A stretch of DNA of 64,000 nucleotides from G965216745 sp965216745 (GCA_965216745.1 OZ244191.1:1-64000), one strand, 5' to 3'; positions 1 to 9,363 are shown, counted from the stretch's first letter. The notes: a model not told the origin generated them from the letters alone. Made by a program: numbers and translations.

Positions 1-374
1 TGCATAAGCATAGCCAATCATCAAAAGAGCAAACCAATGTTCAAACCAACGAAAAAAAACAAACAAATTATGTTTTTCCCAGATATAATCAGATCCCAGA
101 ATTCAGAGTGGAAATGTCGATGAATATATTAAAAACAACAATTAATGCTATATCTGTAATCACTAGAACAGCTTTTAATACAATTGGCACAATTGAAAAT
201 AAAATTGCTTCAACTTTATTTGGACCGGAGAAAGTATATAATACAAGAGTACCTATTAATCCAAACACAGTGTCATACAAAAGTCAGAACAAAGAAGAAA
301 TACCAAGCTCAAAGATTGACCAAATAACAGCCAAACAATTATCAAATCAAACAATAGATATATCATCAAGATGA
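1..374 (+). CDS. C-terminal end of an unrecognised protein (cut by window edge)
   Basis: The reading frame is open from base 3, so this is the 3' end of a gene that starts outside the window; a GTG at 108 is an internal codon as likely as a start. The visible ~124 residues are hydrophilic, with a Gln/Asn/Lys-rich stretch and then a short segment (about MNILKTTINAISVITRTAF) that may be an amphipathic helix. No family is recognised. The stop codon overlaps the start of radA by four bases (ATGA, 371-374), so the two are probably co-transcribed and translationally coupled. Confidence 0.55.
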   Translation, partial: HKHSQSSKEQTNVQTNEKKQTNYVFPRYNQIPEFRVEMSMNILKTTINAISVITRTAFNTIGTIENKIASTLFGPEKVYNTRVPINPNTVSYKSQNKEEIPSSKIDQITAKQLSNQTIDISSR

Positions 375-1684
375 CAGAGGTTGGAATGTACTTATGTAAA
401 AGCTGTTCTAAATCTGTCTCTAAGTGGTCAGGAAAATGCCCGGGATGCAATGAATGGGGAACATTGGAAGAATCAGATCCCTCTTCGTATTCAAAAAACT
501 CTAAAATCCTAAAATTACATAATATTTCTATAGAGAAAACATCAAGAATCTCAACTGGAATCGGCGAAATAGATAAAGTTTTAGGCGGTGGCATTGTGGC
601 TGGTTCAGCGATTTTAATAGGCGGAGAACCAGGAATAGGTAAATCTACGCTTTTAATGCAAATAGCTTCAAAGTTTTCTCAAGATTGTTTGTATATATCT
701 GGCGAAGAGTCAGCTAGTCAAATTTCCATGAGAGCTAGAAGGCTTGGACTATCAAATTCAGGATTTTTATTGCTAGAATCCAATTCTCTTCAAGATATAA
801 AAAACACAATTCAAAATCACAAAAAAACAAATCTAATGATCATAGATTCAATACAAACTACATTCTCTAAAGAGAACTCATCCGCAATACCAGGCAGTAT
901 AACCCAGGTAAGAGTTTGTACATCCGAACTTATGGAAATTGCAAAAAAAAACAATATTATACTTATAATAGTAGGACATATAACAAAAGATGGGCAAATT
1001 GCAGGACCAAAAACCTTAGAACACATGGTTGATGTAGTTCTATATTTTGAAGGACAAAAAGATTATCAGTTCAGAATATTAAGAGCCGTGAAAAATAGAT
1101 TCGGAATGTCAAATGAATCTGCTATATTACAAATGTCCGAAAAAGGATTACAAGAAGTTGACAATCCCTCATCTTTTTTTCTAAGCGAAAGCGATTATTC
1201 TTATAGCGGAATATCAATTTTTGCAGGCATGGAAGGATCAAGAGCAATATTGATAGAAATACAAGCATTGATATCAAAAACACATATGCCAACTCCAAGA
1301 AGAGCTGTTGTAGGTTGGGACGTAAATAGATTAGCAATGATAATAGCAGTACTTAACACCAGATATGGTGTGTTCTTAAATGACAAAGAAATATATTTAA
1401 ATATAGCAGGAGGAATAAAAGTGCAAGATACAGCTGCTGATTTGGCAGTAGTTTGCGCTCTGCTTTCTGCCTCTGCAAACAAACCAATCAAAAACAATTG
1501 CATAATATTCGGAGAAGTTGCACTTTCGGGAGAAGTAAGAAAGGTTAATTTTACGGGAACAAGAATAAAAGAAGCTAAAAGACTTGGGTTTCATGAGTCT
1601 ATAATACCTTATTCCAAACATGACGAAAAAATTCCCAACTCTCAGACAATAAGGCACGTGAAAGATTTACAAAAAATAATCTAA
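371..1684 (+). CDS. radA: DNA repair protein RadA
   Basis: RadA is a RecA-like ATPase acting in the cytoplasm on branched recombination intermediates. At 437 residues it has normal family length and all hallmark parts: an N-terminal four-cysteine zinc finger (C9, C12, C23, C26), a Walker A motif GEPGIGKST at about 85-93, a Walker B segment LMIIDS near 155-160, the RadA-specific KNRFG motif at 241-245, and a Lon-protease-like C-terminal domain from about 270 to the end. The ATG overlaps the upstream stop (ATGA). Nothing looks degenerate, so homologous recombination is probably retained, which matters for the duplications seen further along the window. Confidence 0.97.
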   Translation: MTEVGMYLCKSCSKSVSKWSGKCPGCNEWGTLEESDPSSYSKNSKILKLHNISIEKTSRISTGIGEIDKVLGGGIVAGSAILIGGEPGIGKSTLLMQIASKFSQDCLYISGEESASQISMRARRLGLSNSGFLLLESNSLQDIKNTIQNHKKTNLMIIDSIQTTFSKENSSAIPGSITQVRVCTSELMEIAKKNNIILIIVGHITKDGQIAGPKTLEHMVDVVLYFEGQKDYQFRILRAVKNRFGMSNESAILQMSEKGLQEVDNPSSFFLSESDYSYSGISIFAGMEGSRAILIEIQALISKTHMPTPRRAVVGWDVNRLAMIIAVLNTRYGVFLNDKEIYLNIAGGIKVQDTAADLAVVCALLSASANKPIKNNCIIFGEVALSGEVRKVNFTGTRIKEAKRLGFHESIIPYSKHDEKIPNSQTIRHVKDLQKII

Positions 1685-1757
1685 TTATATATAACAGCAA
1701 ATCTCTAAAAAATAAATCCAAACAAAATCATGTATATTAAAAATTAGTTATATTCAA

Positions 1758-2597
1758 ATGCATGTTATAAACAAGATACTATCTATTGACCACGACATGT
1801 GCTATAGAATGACAGGTATGATCCTATTTAATTATATAGCTGAAATTGGGGCAAATGCACTAAAATCTACAGCAAATATTGGTGAGACAACAAGATTTAT
1901 TATGTTGTCTCTTATATCTGCATTTAGAACTCCTTTTCACTTGTCAAGAATATTAGAACAAATATACCAAATAGGAATCAAGTCTCTCCCTATAGTTGCT
2001 ATAACTGCATCTTTAACTGGAGCAGTTTTGACCTTACAAACATATGTAGGGTTTTCAAGAATAAATGGACAAGATGCTATAGCAAGTGTTGTAGTTATGT
2101 CAATGACTCGAGAATTAGGACCAGTACTTGTTGGACTGATTCTATCTGGAAAAGTTGGGTCTTATATTGCAGCACAAATAGGTACAATGAAGATCACAGA
2201 ACAATTAGAAGCATTATCTACTTTGTCTTGTGATTCAACCCAGCATTTGATAGCTCCCAGGATAATAGCAAGCTCTATTTCATTGCCTATTCTGGTCTTA
2301 ATAGCTGACATTATAGGAATATATGGTGGTTACCTTGTTGCAACTTATAAATTTCACTTCGATAGCTCTTTTTATGTTCAGAGCTCTGTGAATTTCCTAA
2401 AAATGTCAGACATCTTTTCAGGAATGGTAAAAGCAACTTTCTTTGGGTTTATAATAGCCACAATGGGATGTTATCACGGATATAAAGCAAGCAATGGAGC
2501 AAAAGGAGTTGGAATGGCCACTACTCAAGCCGTTGTATCTTCTTCAATAATGATTATATTTTTTAATTACGTGATAACTTATATTTTTTTTGTATGA
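1758..2597 (+). CDS. mlaE: MlaE-family lipid ABC transporter permease
   Basis: Inner-membrane permease of the Mla system, which moves phospholipids between inner and outer membranes. The 279-residue protein has several hydrophobic segments and the MlaE signature around residues 115-160 (RELGPVLVGLILSGKVGS, then GTMKITEQLEAL). Its stop overlaps the start of the ATPase gene by four bases, so permease and ATPase are coupled. The substrate-binding MlaD partner is not adjacent; it must lie elsewhere or be lost. The start ATG is the first in frame after a stop; no strong Shine-Dalgarno sequence is seen. Confidence 0.93.
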   Translation: MHVINKILSIDHDMCYRMTGMILFNYIAEIGANALKSTANIGETTRFIMLSLISAFRTPFHLSRILEQIYQIGIKSLPIVAITASLTGAVLTLQTYVGFSRINGQDAIASVVVMSMTRELGPVLVGLILSGKVGSYIAAQIGTMKITEQLEALSTLSCDSTQHLIAPRIIASSISLPILVLIADIIGIYGGYLVATYKFHFDSSFYVQSSVNFLKMSDIFSGMVKATFFGFIIATMGCYHGYKASNGAKGVGMATTQAVVSSSIMIIFFNYVITYIFFV

Positions 2598-3349
2598 AGG
2601 AATTAATCAAAGTAAAAAACCTATCGCTAGAATTCGGTAGAAATAAAATATTTGAAAATATAAGCTTTGACATTACAGAAAATGACTCAATAGCAATTAT
2701 GGGTGCTTCTGGTAGCGGAAAAACGGCTTTAGTGAAAAATATAATTGGGTTACTCAAACCTTCCAATGGAACAATAGAGATAAGTGGTAAAAACATATTA
2801 GATCTCTCTGTTGAAGAAAACTGCAAATCAAACAACATAGCAATGGTGTTCCAGAACGGGGCTCTTTTAGACAGTATAAATGTATGGGAAAACATTGCAT
2901 TCAAACTAACAGAAATATACAGAAAAAACAAAAAATCAGCCAAGAAAAGTGCATTAAAAGCTTTGGAAATGGTAAATTTAGAACCAAGCCTATGCAATAA
3001 AAACATAGAAGAACTATCTGGTGGAATGCGCAAGCGAGTTGCAATAGCCAGAGCACTAATAACAAAACCAAAAATAATAATATTAGATGAACCAACCACT
3101 GGATTAGATCCAATTACTACAAACATTGTCAATAAAACAATCAAAGACAATTTTAAAAACGCAACAAGGATAACTGTAACTCACAATATCTCATGTGCAC
3201 TTTCTATAGCAAACAAAATCATGATGATCTATAAAGGCAATTTATTATGGTATGGGGAATGTAATCAAGTGTTTAAAAGCCAAATACCTTATATACAAGA
3301 ATTCATCAACGCAAGTACAATAGAAATAGAAGCAGCAAAACTCTTCTAA
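2594..3349 (+). CDS. mlaF: MlaF-family lipid ABC transporter ATPase
   Basis: Cytoplasmic ATPase energising the MlaE permease. The 251 residues carry Walker A GASGSGKT (37-44), Q-loop Q87, the ABC signature LSGGMRKR (141-148), Walker B IIILDEP with catalytic Glu166, D-loop GLDP, and switch histidine H197. All catalytic positions are intact. The gene overlaps mlaE by four bases and meets the reverse-strand DUF6468-like gene tail to tail, with stop codons overlapping at 3346-3349, leaving no room for a conventional terminator. Confidence 0.95.
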   Translation: MKELIKVKNLSLEFGRNKIFENISFDITENDSIAIMGASGSGKTALVKNIIGLLKPSNGTIEISGKNILDLSVEENCKSNNIAMVFQNGALLDSINVWENIAFKLTEIYRKNKKSAKKSALKALEMVNLEPSLCNKNIEELSGGMRKRVAIARALITKPKIIILDEPTTGLDPITTNIVNKTIKDNFKNATRITVTHNISCALSIANKIMMIYKGNLLWYGECNQVFKSQIPYIQEFINASTIEIEAAKLF

Positions 3350-3738
3350 AAATCTCTTTGACCACTACTGACCATGTCAACAAACTTAACAGAATTATTG
3401 GATGATTTTGAATTGATCTTAGACCTCAGATCTCTATCAATTTCAATAATGTTATATAATGAATCTGCTGTCTTTTCAGCTCTATCAGACATGAATTTCA
3501 AATCTTCTAAAAGATATGTTGCACGTTTAAGCTTGACCTCAATATCTCCATTTAAATCACACACTATTGCTTTAATATCATAAACACCTTGATTGGCAAC
3601 TTTTATGACATTTTCAAGCTTACTGTTCAGAGGAATCAAATCAGCACAGCTAACACGAATTTGTTTCAATATATAAATAAACCTCAAAAAACAGAAAATT
3701 ATTATACAAAGCAATAAAGCTATTATAGCATCAAACAT
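3346..3738 (-). CDS. DUF6468-like flagellar-cluster membrane protein
   Basis: A 130-residue protein with one N-terminal membrane helix (about 5-22, FDAIIALLLCIIIFCFLRF) followed by a hydrophilic helical region. Size, layout and position directly after fliM match the alphaproteobacterial DUF6468 proteins found in fliL-fliM operons; that assignment rests on context and general pattern, not on a recognised catalytic motif. I chose the ATG at 3738 rather than the one at 3771: it is preceded by a good AAGGTGG ribosome site and overlaps the fliM stop by only 8 bases, whereas the upstream start would overlap fliM by 41 bases. Role unknown, presumably at the flagellar basal body. Confidence 0.6.
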   Translation of the reverse strand: MFDAIIALLLCIIIFCFLRFIYILKQIRVSCADLIPLNSKLENVIKVANQGVYDIKAIVCDLNGDIEVKLKRATYLLEDLKFMSDRAEKTADSLYNIIEIDRDLRSKINSKSSNNSVKFVDMVSSGQRDF

Positions 3739-4690
3739 TTTCACCACCTTCAACATTTGTTTCTGATTCAATTGATTTTGTCTTTGTTGATATATCTTTC
3801 ATTGCTGAAACATCCACAACACGATCAAACAATTGAACAGCCAACATTTCACCAACTTGTCCCACCTCTCCCACACCAACAGTTACACCGTTAACTAAAA
3901 GATTAACCTGCTTGTTATGAGAAAACATTATAGTATTACCCAGCTCCAGATATTTAGATAAAGTTTCAAATTCAACACTCTTGTCCTGTAAAGCTATACT
4001 CAATTCAACTTTGGCCTCATTTATTTTACCATCAAAATGGGGAGTCCAACTACCTCTAGAAACAAGTAATGGTTGTTTGCCAAGCTCCTGTAGGAAATCT
4101 TGCAAAAGACTATGTGGCAAACACAATTGGAATCTAGCATCTCCCATAACAATTACATCGCATAAAAAAGCATCTTCATTAAAAGGACCAATAGGACCAT
4201 TTATTTTACTGTAATGAATTGCAGCACCATCAATAAGATTTTGCATAGACAAAGCAAAAGAATCACAGATAATTTTAACAAAACAACCAATCATTGACTC
4301 ATCAACTTTCTTCAAATCACCTTTAATAGGGACTATAGAAGAAGAATTGGCGCCCAGAAAAGAATTGACTACAAAATTGACAACTTCTTGATTAAGTACA
4401 ATCAAACCATCGTTCTGAAAGTCCGAAGATCCAAATTTATAAATCAATACATTTTCTTGTTTTACAAAATCATCAAGTACAACTTCTTTAAGCTCTTTAA
4501 TTGATACTTGTATCTCTTCGTTCATTATAGAAAGCATTTTTTCGGAACAAAATTTAACAAAAAGTTCAGACACATATGCCATTGTAGGCATTCTGGCTAC
4601 AGAAAGTGACTTATTTCTAAGTAGCTCTTGCATCAAATCTTTATCTGATGATTCAGATTTTTTTTTATTATTTTTAATTGCACTTGACAT
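3731..4690 (-). CDS. fliM: Flagellar motor switch protein FliM
   Basis: FliM forms the middle of the flagellar C-ring and links the switch to FliG and FliN. The 319-residue protein has the FliM core (e.g. SLSVARMPTMAYVSELFVKF near 28-47, then the middle domain) and a C-terminal SPOA domain (KVELSIALQDKSVEFETLS onward, including LLVNGVTVGVGEVGQVGE). The N terminus is a Lys/Ser-rich stretch; I do not find the LSQxEIDALL-type peptide that binds phospho-CheY in chemotactic bacteria. It is the second gene of a reverse fliL-fliM-DUF6468 operon. The family call is firm; loss of CheY binding is an inference from the missing motif. Confidence 0.9.
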   Translation of the reverse strand: MSSAIKNNKKKSESSDKDLMQELLRNKSLSVARMPTMAYVSELFVKFCSEKMLSIMNEEIQVSIKELKEVVLDDFVKQENVLIYKFGSSDFQNDGLIVLNQEVVNFVVNSFLGANSSSIVPIKGDLKKVDESMIGCFVKIICDSFALSMQNLIDGAAIHYSKINGPIGPFNEDAFLCDVIVMGDARFQLCLPHSLLQDFLQELGKQPLLVSRGSWTPHFDGKINEAKVELSIALQDKSVEFETLSKYLELGNTIMFSHNKQVNLLVNGVTVGVGEVGQVGEMLAVQLFDRVVDVSAMKDISTKTKSIESETNVEGGENV

Positions 4691-4698
4691 TCTTAACT

Positions 4699-5127
4699 TT
4701 ACTTAATTGATATTTCTTGGAACAATACATCTGCAACAGGAACAATCTTGTTGACACGAAGTAGCAACTCTTCTCGCATATGGTACATAGAGGAAGAATC
4801 AGAAAGATCTGCTTCCCTAATTCCATACATATATGAATTCAATATATCTCTTATCCTAGGCATATATTTAATAATATCGGGCTCTAAAGTGTTAGATTCA
4901 ATTTCAAATGCGATTTTAATGTTTAGCACTTTATCAACACCGTCATCATTTTTAGCAGCAGACTTTATATGAACATCAAATGGATCTAAAACGAAAAAAT
5001 GAGGACCAGGTTTAGGAACAATGGCTAATTCTTCAGATGGGGCAGATGACATAAATAAAAATCCACCAACACCTAAAACACTCAATATAACAAAACCTAG
5101 AACTATAATGAGAATCTTTTTATTCAT
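4699..5127 (-). CDS. fliL: Flagellar basal body-associated protein FliL
   Basis: FliL is a single-pass inner-membrane protein that surrounds the stators of the flagellar motor. The 142 residues show a short cytoplasmic start (MNKK), a membrane helix at about 4-26, and a periplasmic domain with the typical C-terminal pattern MREELLLRVNKIV...VLFQEISIK. It leads the reverse operon, 8 bases upstream of fliM. The 222-bp gap to divergent lgt must hold both promoters. With fliM this shows that at least part of a flagellar system is kept; filament genes are not in the window. Confidence 0.88.
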   Translation of the reverse strand: MNKKILIIVLGFVILSVLGVGGFLFMSSAPSEELAIVPKPGPHFFVLDPFDVHIKSAAKNDDGVDKVLNIKIAFEIESNTLEPDIIKYMPRIRDILNSYMYGIREADLSDSSSMYHMREELLLRVNKIVPVADVLFQEISIK

Positions 5128-5349
5128 AACAAAATGAGTATATTACACCATATCTTGCAGTCAAATAAAAAATCTATACAAAATGTTGAAAGTAGCATCA
5201 AAGATCCAATAAAAATTTTCAATAGCATAACTCATGACATTAAATTAAAGCCAATATTTATTGCAGAATTCACAAAGATAAATAAAACAAATAAGTTGAT
5301 AAAATGATCAAAAACAATAAAATTATGAAAATGATTACATTATATTAAT

Positions 5350-6141
5350 ATGATAGAATATCCAAACATTGACCCAATAATGCTACAAATAGGAAAAATT
5401 TCCATACATTGGTATGGCATAAGCTACATTGTATCTGCAATTTTTGCAATTTTTTACACCTCTATTATATCAAAAAACACAAATTCTATATTAGAAAAAA
5501 AAATAATCACACTAGATATCGTGACATACATATGTATAGGTTTAGTAGTTGGAGGAAGAATAGGTCATGTGATCATATATGACATTGAGTACTTCAGACA
5601 AAACTTCTTAGAGATATTCCAAATATGGAAGGGCGGAATGTCATTTCATGGAGGATTAATAGGAGGAGCGGTTGGAAACTATATTGCAGCAAAAAAATAC
5701 CAAGTAAGTTTTTTGCATCTCTCAGACAGATTCTCTTGCTCAATACCATTTGGTATATTTCTTGGGCGAATAGCAAATTTCATTAATGCAGAATTATATG
5801 GTAAAACTACAAACATTTCCTGGGGAATGATTTTTCCAGGTTCAGATAATTTAGCAAGACATCCTACTCAAATATACGAAGCACTAACAGAAGGATTTCT
5901 ATTATTTATAATAGTCAATTGTTCATGGAAAATTAACTATATAAGAGAAAAAAAAGGATTAACTTCATATATATTTATAATTGGTTATGGAATTTTTAGG
6001 TTTATTTTAGAATATTTTAAAGAACCAAATTACAAATCCATCTTTAATTCTACATTTTTAACCACTGGACAGTTTTTTAGCATTGCAATGCTAATTTTTG
6101 GGTTTACTATGTATGCCATAACACATAAAAAATCAAAATGA
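5350..6141 (+). CDS. lgt: Prolipoprotein diacylglyceryl transferase Lgt
   Basis: Lgt transfers diacylglycerol from phosphatidylglycerol to the lipobox cysteine of prolipoproteins in the inner membrane, the first step of lipoprotein maturation. The 263-residue polytopic protein keeps the family blocks: WYG at 21-23, SFHGGLIGG with H100, the GRIANFINAEL block with R140 and N143 (140-149), and RHPTQIYEA at 170-178. Its stop overlaps the nagZ start by four bases (ATGA, 6138-6141), indicating coupling. No Shine-Dalgarno sequence precedes the ATG. Confidence 0.97.
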   Translation: MIEYPNIDPIMLQIGKISIHWYGISYIVSAIFAIFYTSIISKNTNSILEKKIITLDIVTYICIGLVVGGRIGHVIIYDIEYFRQNFLEIFQIWKGGMSFHGGLIGGAVGNYIAAKKYQVSFLHLSDRFSCSIPFGIFLGRIANFINAELYGKTTNISWGMIFPGSDNLARHPTQIYEALTEGFLLFIIVNCSWKINYIREKKGLTSYIFIIGYGIFRFILEYFKEPNYKSIFNSTFLTTGQFFSIAMLIFGFTMYAITHKKSK

Positions 6142-7331
6142 TTGCACCTATAATGATCAACATACCCCCGGATGTTTTTGCAATAGAACCACACGCATTA
6201 GATCCCAGCGGTACAAACAAAGAGATTTTAACCAAAGAGTACAAAAAATTACTATCTGACTTTAGCCCTGCAGGAGTATGCATAATGGGGCCTGGCGGAA
6301 CAAACAAAACACACGAAGAATTCCAAAAAAGGAATAATGGTTTTTTTACTGAAAAGTGGCTTAAATTATTGATTCGAGACTTGAAATGTTCAGTAGATCA
6401 TAAAATGATTATATCAATAGATGCAGAAGGAGGTCGAGTAGATAGACTTAAAGAATTAAAAGAATATGGCCCACACATTAGCTCTAAAGCAGCTTCAATT
6501 ATACGATATCAAAAGGATGATATAACAATAGATGAATTAAAAACAATATGTGGCAGTGATATGATCAGTAAAATTGATCATACTTATAATACAAAATGTG
6601 GAAATACAATCCTTAGTAATGATGAGCGTAGATCTTTTGTTGAAAACAATTACAAAGATATTGCATCGAAGCTAAACTTTATGGGATTCAACATGAATTT
6701 TGCGCCCGTGGTTGATATGAATGATATCCAAAACAATGTTATAGGAGATAGAAGCTTTGGAACAGATAAAGAACAAGTGATTGAACTAGCTTCATTTGTT
6801 TGTCAGGAATTCTTGTCAAAAGGCATAACACCAGTTATCAAGCATTTTCCAGGACACGGCATTACTGAGCAAGACACTCATCATACTCAAGCATCTGTAG
6901 ATAAAAATCCTGAAGAACTAGAATACAGTATGTCTCCTTTCACCGAAACATTGAAAAGAAATCCTCAAAAATGTGCTGTAATGTACTCACATATCACTTG
7001 TAATTCTGTAGACTCTAATTTTCCCTCTAGCCTTTCTAATCATTGGCAAGAACAACATCCATTACACGACTCAGCATTAATAGTTACAGATTGCATCGGA
7101 ATGGCTGCACTTGAAAAGTTTGGAAAAATTAAAGATAGAATGCAACATGCTTATAATGCTAATATAGATTTAATATTATACTGTCAGATAAAAACAATTG
7201 AAGAAGCAAAAGAAATTCTACAAGAAGCATCAAATTATAAACCTAGCGAAAAACTTCTAAATTTCACACAAAATACAAACTCAATTAATCCAAGAGTAAA
7301 AAGCTTTCAAGGGGTATCTATAGACATATAG
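6138..7331 (+). CDS. nagZ: Glycoside hydrolase family 3 beta-N-acetylhexosaminidase (NagZ-like)
   Basis: NagZ removes N-acetylglucosamine from muropeptides during peptidoglycan recycling in the cytoplasm. Family 3 features are clear: DAEGGRV (95-101), APVVDMN (189-195), KHFPGHG (235-241) followed by the catalytic Asp-His loop D246-T-H248, and a nucleophile region TDCIGM with D318. At 397 residues it is about 50-60 longer than ordinary NagZ; the extra length lies mainly at about 120-170, between the substrate-binding start and APVVD. The nucleophile motif is TDCIGM where relatives usually have DDLxM or TDAL, so the next residue is Cys. Coupled to lgt by an ATGA overlap. Family call firm, exact substrate inferred. 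Confidence 0.85.
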   Translation: MIAPIMINIPPDVFAIEPHALDPSGTNKEILTKEYKKLLSDFSPAGVCIMGPGGTNKTHEEFQKRNNGFFTEKWLKLLIRDLKCSVDHKMIISIDAEGGRVDRLKELKEYGPHISSKAASIIRYQKDDITIDELKTICGSDMISKIDHTYNTKCGNTILSNDERRSFVENNYKDIASKLNFMGFNMNFAPVVDMNDIQNNVIGDRSFGTDKEQVIELASFVCQEFLSKGITPVIKHFPGHGITEQDTHHTQASVDKNPEELEYSMSPFTETLKRNPQKCAVMYSHITCNSVDSNFPSSLSNHWQEQHPLHDSALIVTDCIGMAALEKFGKIKDRMQHAYNANIDLILYCQIKTIEEAKEILQEASNYKPSEKLLNFTQNTNSINPRVKSFQGVSIDI

Positions 7332-7355
7332 ACAAGGTTTTCTTCATAAAAATAA

Positions 7356-8450
7356 TTAAATAGACTTTGACCTGTTTGAGTTTTGCATATGTACGTTCAT
7401 CAAAAGACCAAATGCAAGAGTTGCTGTCATCATCATGCTCCCACCATACGAAATGAATGGTAGAGGCACACCCACAACAGGAAACATCCCAATAACCATG
7501 CCAACATTTATGACCACATGCCAAAAATACATTGAACATATCCCAACACAAAGAATTGCGTTAAAAAAACAATTGTTTTGAAGAGCACGAATTGATATAA
7601 TAAGACCCCTAATGATAAATAGAAAATATATTATTATAAGCAAAAAAGCACCTATAAAACCAGATTCTTCTGCAAAAACAGTGAAAGCAAAATCTGTATG
7701 TTTTTCAGGCAAAAACTTCAATTGAGCCTGAGTGCCAGAAAGAAAACCTTTACCCCATACCCCACCTGATCCAATTGCTATTTTGGATTGCAAAGTATTA
7801 TATCCAGAGTTCAATGGATCGGAGTCAGGTTCTAAAAAGGATAATATCCTTCGTTTTTGATATTCATACATAAAATTCCAAGCGATAGGAATAGAGATAA
7901 GAGTTGTTATACCAAGAACTATAAAATACCTTATACTGACTCCAACAAAATAAAAAATCGTCAATCCAATCAAAATTAATATTATAGCAGTACCAAAGTT
8001 AGGCTGTTTTAAAATCGTCATAACAGGCAACAATAAAATTAAAACTGGCAATATAATAATTTTGAAACCATAGAAGTCATCACTTCTACAACCACTGAAG
8101 TATTTCGCAAGAGCTAAAATAAGTGACAGCTTCATTAGTTCAGAAGGTTGAAAACTAAATCCCCCAAAACGTATCCAGCGATGTACACCAGTTATTGAAG
8201 GCCCAAACAAATTGGCCATAGAAAGCAACAAAAAAGAAAAACCAAATATTTTATATGCGTTTCTATGAAAAAAATTTATATCTACAATAGATATAATTAC
8301 GGACATAGGAGCAAAAAACAAAAAGATGTAAAGCTGATGTGAAGCAAATGGATCAAATTTGCCCCCAGAAGCTGAATAATGGACCAAAAAACCAAGCACG
8401 ACCATAGATGCTATGCATGCACAAGATACCTTGCTAAAAGGGAAAGCCAA
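7356..8450 (-). CDS. mrdB: Rod shape-determining SEDS glycosyltransferase RodA
   Basis: RodA polymerises lipid II into glycan strands during cell elongation, together with PBP2. The 364-residue polytopic protein has the SEDS blocks RWI (91-93), FQPSE (100-104), the GVWGKGFLSGTQ loop (230-241) and FLPEKHTDF with the catalytic Asp253, followed by AEESGF. It lies 11 bases downstream of ndk, in the same reverse operon as the cpa genes, and converges on nagZ with only 24 bases between. Retention of RodA with NagZ and a possible MreD implies a peptidoglycan wall. Confidence 0.95.
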   Translation of the reverse strand: MAFPFSKVSCACIASMVVLGFLVHYSASGGKFDPFASHQLYIFLFFAPMSVIISIVDINFFHRNAYKIFGFSFLLLSMANLFGPSITGVHRWIRFGGFSFQPSELMKLSLILALAKYFSGCRSDDFYGFKIIILPVLILLLPVMTILKQPNFGTAIILILIGLTIFYFVGVSIRYFIVLGITTLISIPIAWNFMYEYQKRRILSFLEPDSDPLNSGYNTLQSKIAIGSGGVWGKGFLSGTQAQLKFLPEKHTDFAFTVFAEESGFIGAFLLIIIYFLFIIRGLIISIRALQNNCFFNAILCVGICSMYFWHVVINVGMVIGMFPVVGVPLPFISYGGSMMMTATLAFGLLMNVHMQNSNRSKSI

Positions 8451-8461
8451 TTTGCGATTTA

Positions 8462-8878
8462 CTAAATAAGATCAGATCTAGAGAAGAAAAATTCTATTTC
8501 AGTAATTGCGTTTTGTGGACTGTCGGAACCATGAACGCAGTTTTTATCTATGGAATCAGCAAAATCAGCTCTTATTGTTCCACTTTCAGCTTTAGTAGGA
8601 TCGGTAGCACCCATTATTTCTCGGTACTTAGAAACAACATCATGACCCTCTAAAACTTGAACCAACACAGGTCCAGAAACCATGAAATCACATAAATCTT
8701 TAAAAAAAGGCATTTGAGAATGTACAGCATAAAAAGCTTCAACTTGCTGTCTAGATAAATGGAGTTTCTTCTTAGCTATAATAGATATATCTGATTTTCT
8801 AATGTATTTATTTATATCTTCGATGATATTTCTGGAAACTGCATCAGGCTTAATTATACATAAAGTTCTAGTCAACAT
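8462..8878 (-). CDS. ndk: Nucleoside diphosphate kinase
   Basis: Ndk moves the gamma phosphate from ATP to other (d)NDPs through a phosphohistidine. From the ATG at 8878 the protein is 138 residues, the family norm, and carries TLCIIKPDAV at the start, the SGP...VLEG strand, and the active-site NCVHGSDS with H116. An in-frame TTG at 8896 would add six residues, but the ATG matches the conserved N terminus and follows a GTGAG sequence. It is followed 11 bases later by rodA. Confidence 0.97.
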   Translation of the reverse strand: MLTRTLCIIKPDAVSRNIIEDINKYIRKSDISIIAKKKLHLSRQQVEAFYAVHSQMPFFKDLCDFMVSGPVLVQVLEGHDVVSKYREIMGATDPTKAESGTIRADFADSIDKNCVHGSDSPQNAITEIEFFFSRSDLI

Positions 8879-8919
8879 GAAAAACTCACAAAACAAAAAT
8901 TATCAACAAATTCTAAAAA

Positions 8920-9363
8920 TCATCTCTTGAAAGAAGATTCACTCTTAACTTGATTAGGCAAAGAGTATTGTTTTAGATCTGAAGCTGTGTTTAACATATT
9001 ATCCGCCACAGAACAACCCAAATAGTCTCTTTTAGGGCATGAATGCCTGAGTTTCTGAGAATAATGTAGAACTATAGAATTTCTAGAAACCAAAAAAGCA
9101 CTATCCACAGGCACCTTTAAGCTGGAAGCAAATTTTATAGCGGAATCGCAGTATTTGCTCTCGCACAAGAACTTCACAGATACTGGAACATAGTAACTAA
9201 CCCAGTCCTGAAAAACATCAAGTGATTCCTGGCTTTCAACATTAAATGAAACTGTATTATTGTTGACATCAATCAATTGGTCAAACAATAAAATCTTAGC
9301 ATTAGATGCAATTGGACTAAAGAGAAAAACAGAAGCAACGAAAAAAGAGCGTAAAAACAACAT
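8920..9363 (-). CDS. CpaD-like Tad pilus assembly protein
   Basis: A 147-residue secreted protein with a clear N-terminal signal peptide (about 1-22, cut after SNA; no lipobox Cys seen). Residues 109-130 read CPKRDYLGCSVADNMLN, then TASDL, resembling the C-terminal signature of CpaD (roughly GCATQANLAAMVADPRDL), and the gene follows the secretin gene cpaC as cpaD does in alphaproteobacterial Tad loci. It is shorter than the usual ~220 residues, with Cys pairs C67/C72 and C109/C117 that might form disulfides. The family is inferred from this short motif and context; the alternative is an unrelated periplasmic protein. Confidence 0.6.
   Translation of the reverse strand: MLFLRSFFVASVFLFSPIASNAKILLFDQLIDVNNNTVSFNVESQESLDVFQDWVSYYVPVSVKFLCESKYCDSAIKFASSLKVPVDSAFLVSRNSIVLHYSQKLRHSCPKRDYLGCSVADNMLNTASDLKQYSLPNQVKSESSFKR

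Noticed and set aside
5134..5307. 57-codon frame (MSILHHILQSNKKS...) between fliL and lgt
   Set aside because: No ribosome site, sits in a divergent promoter region, no recognisable product; length is within chance for this composition.
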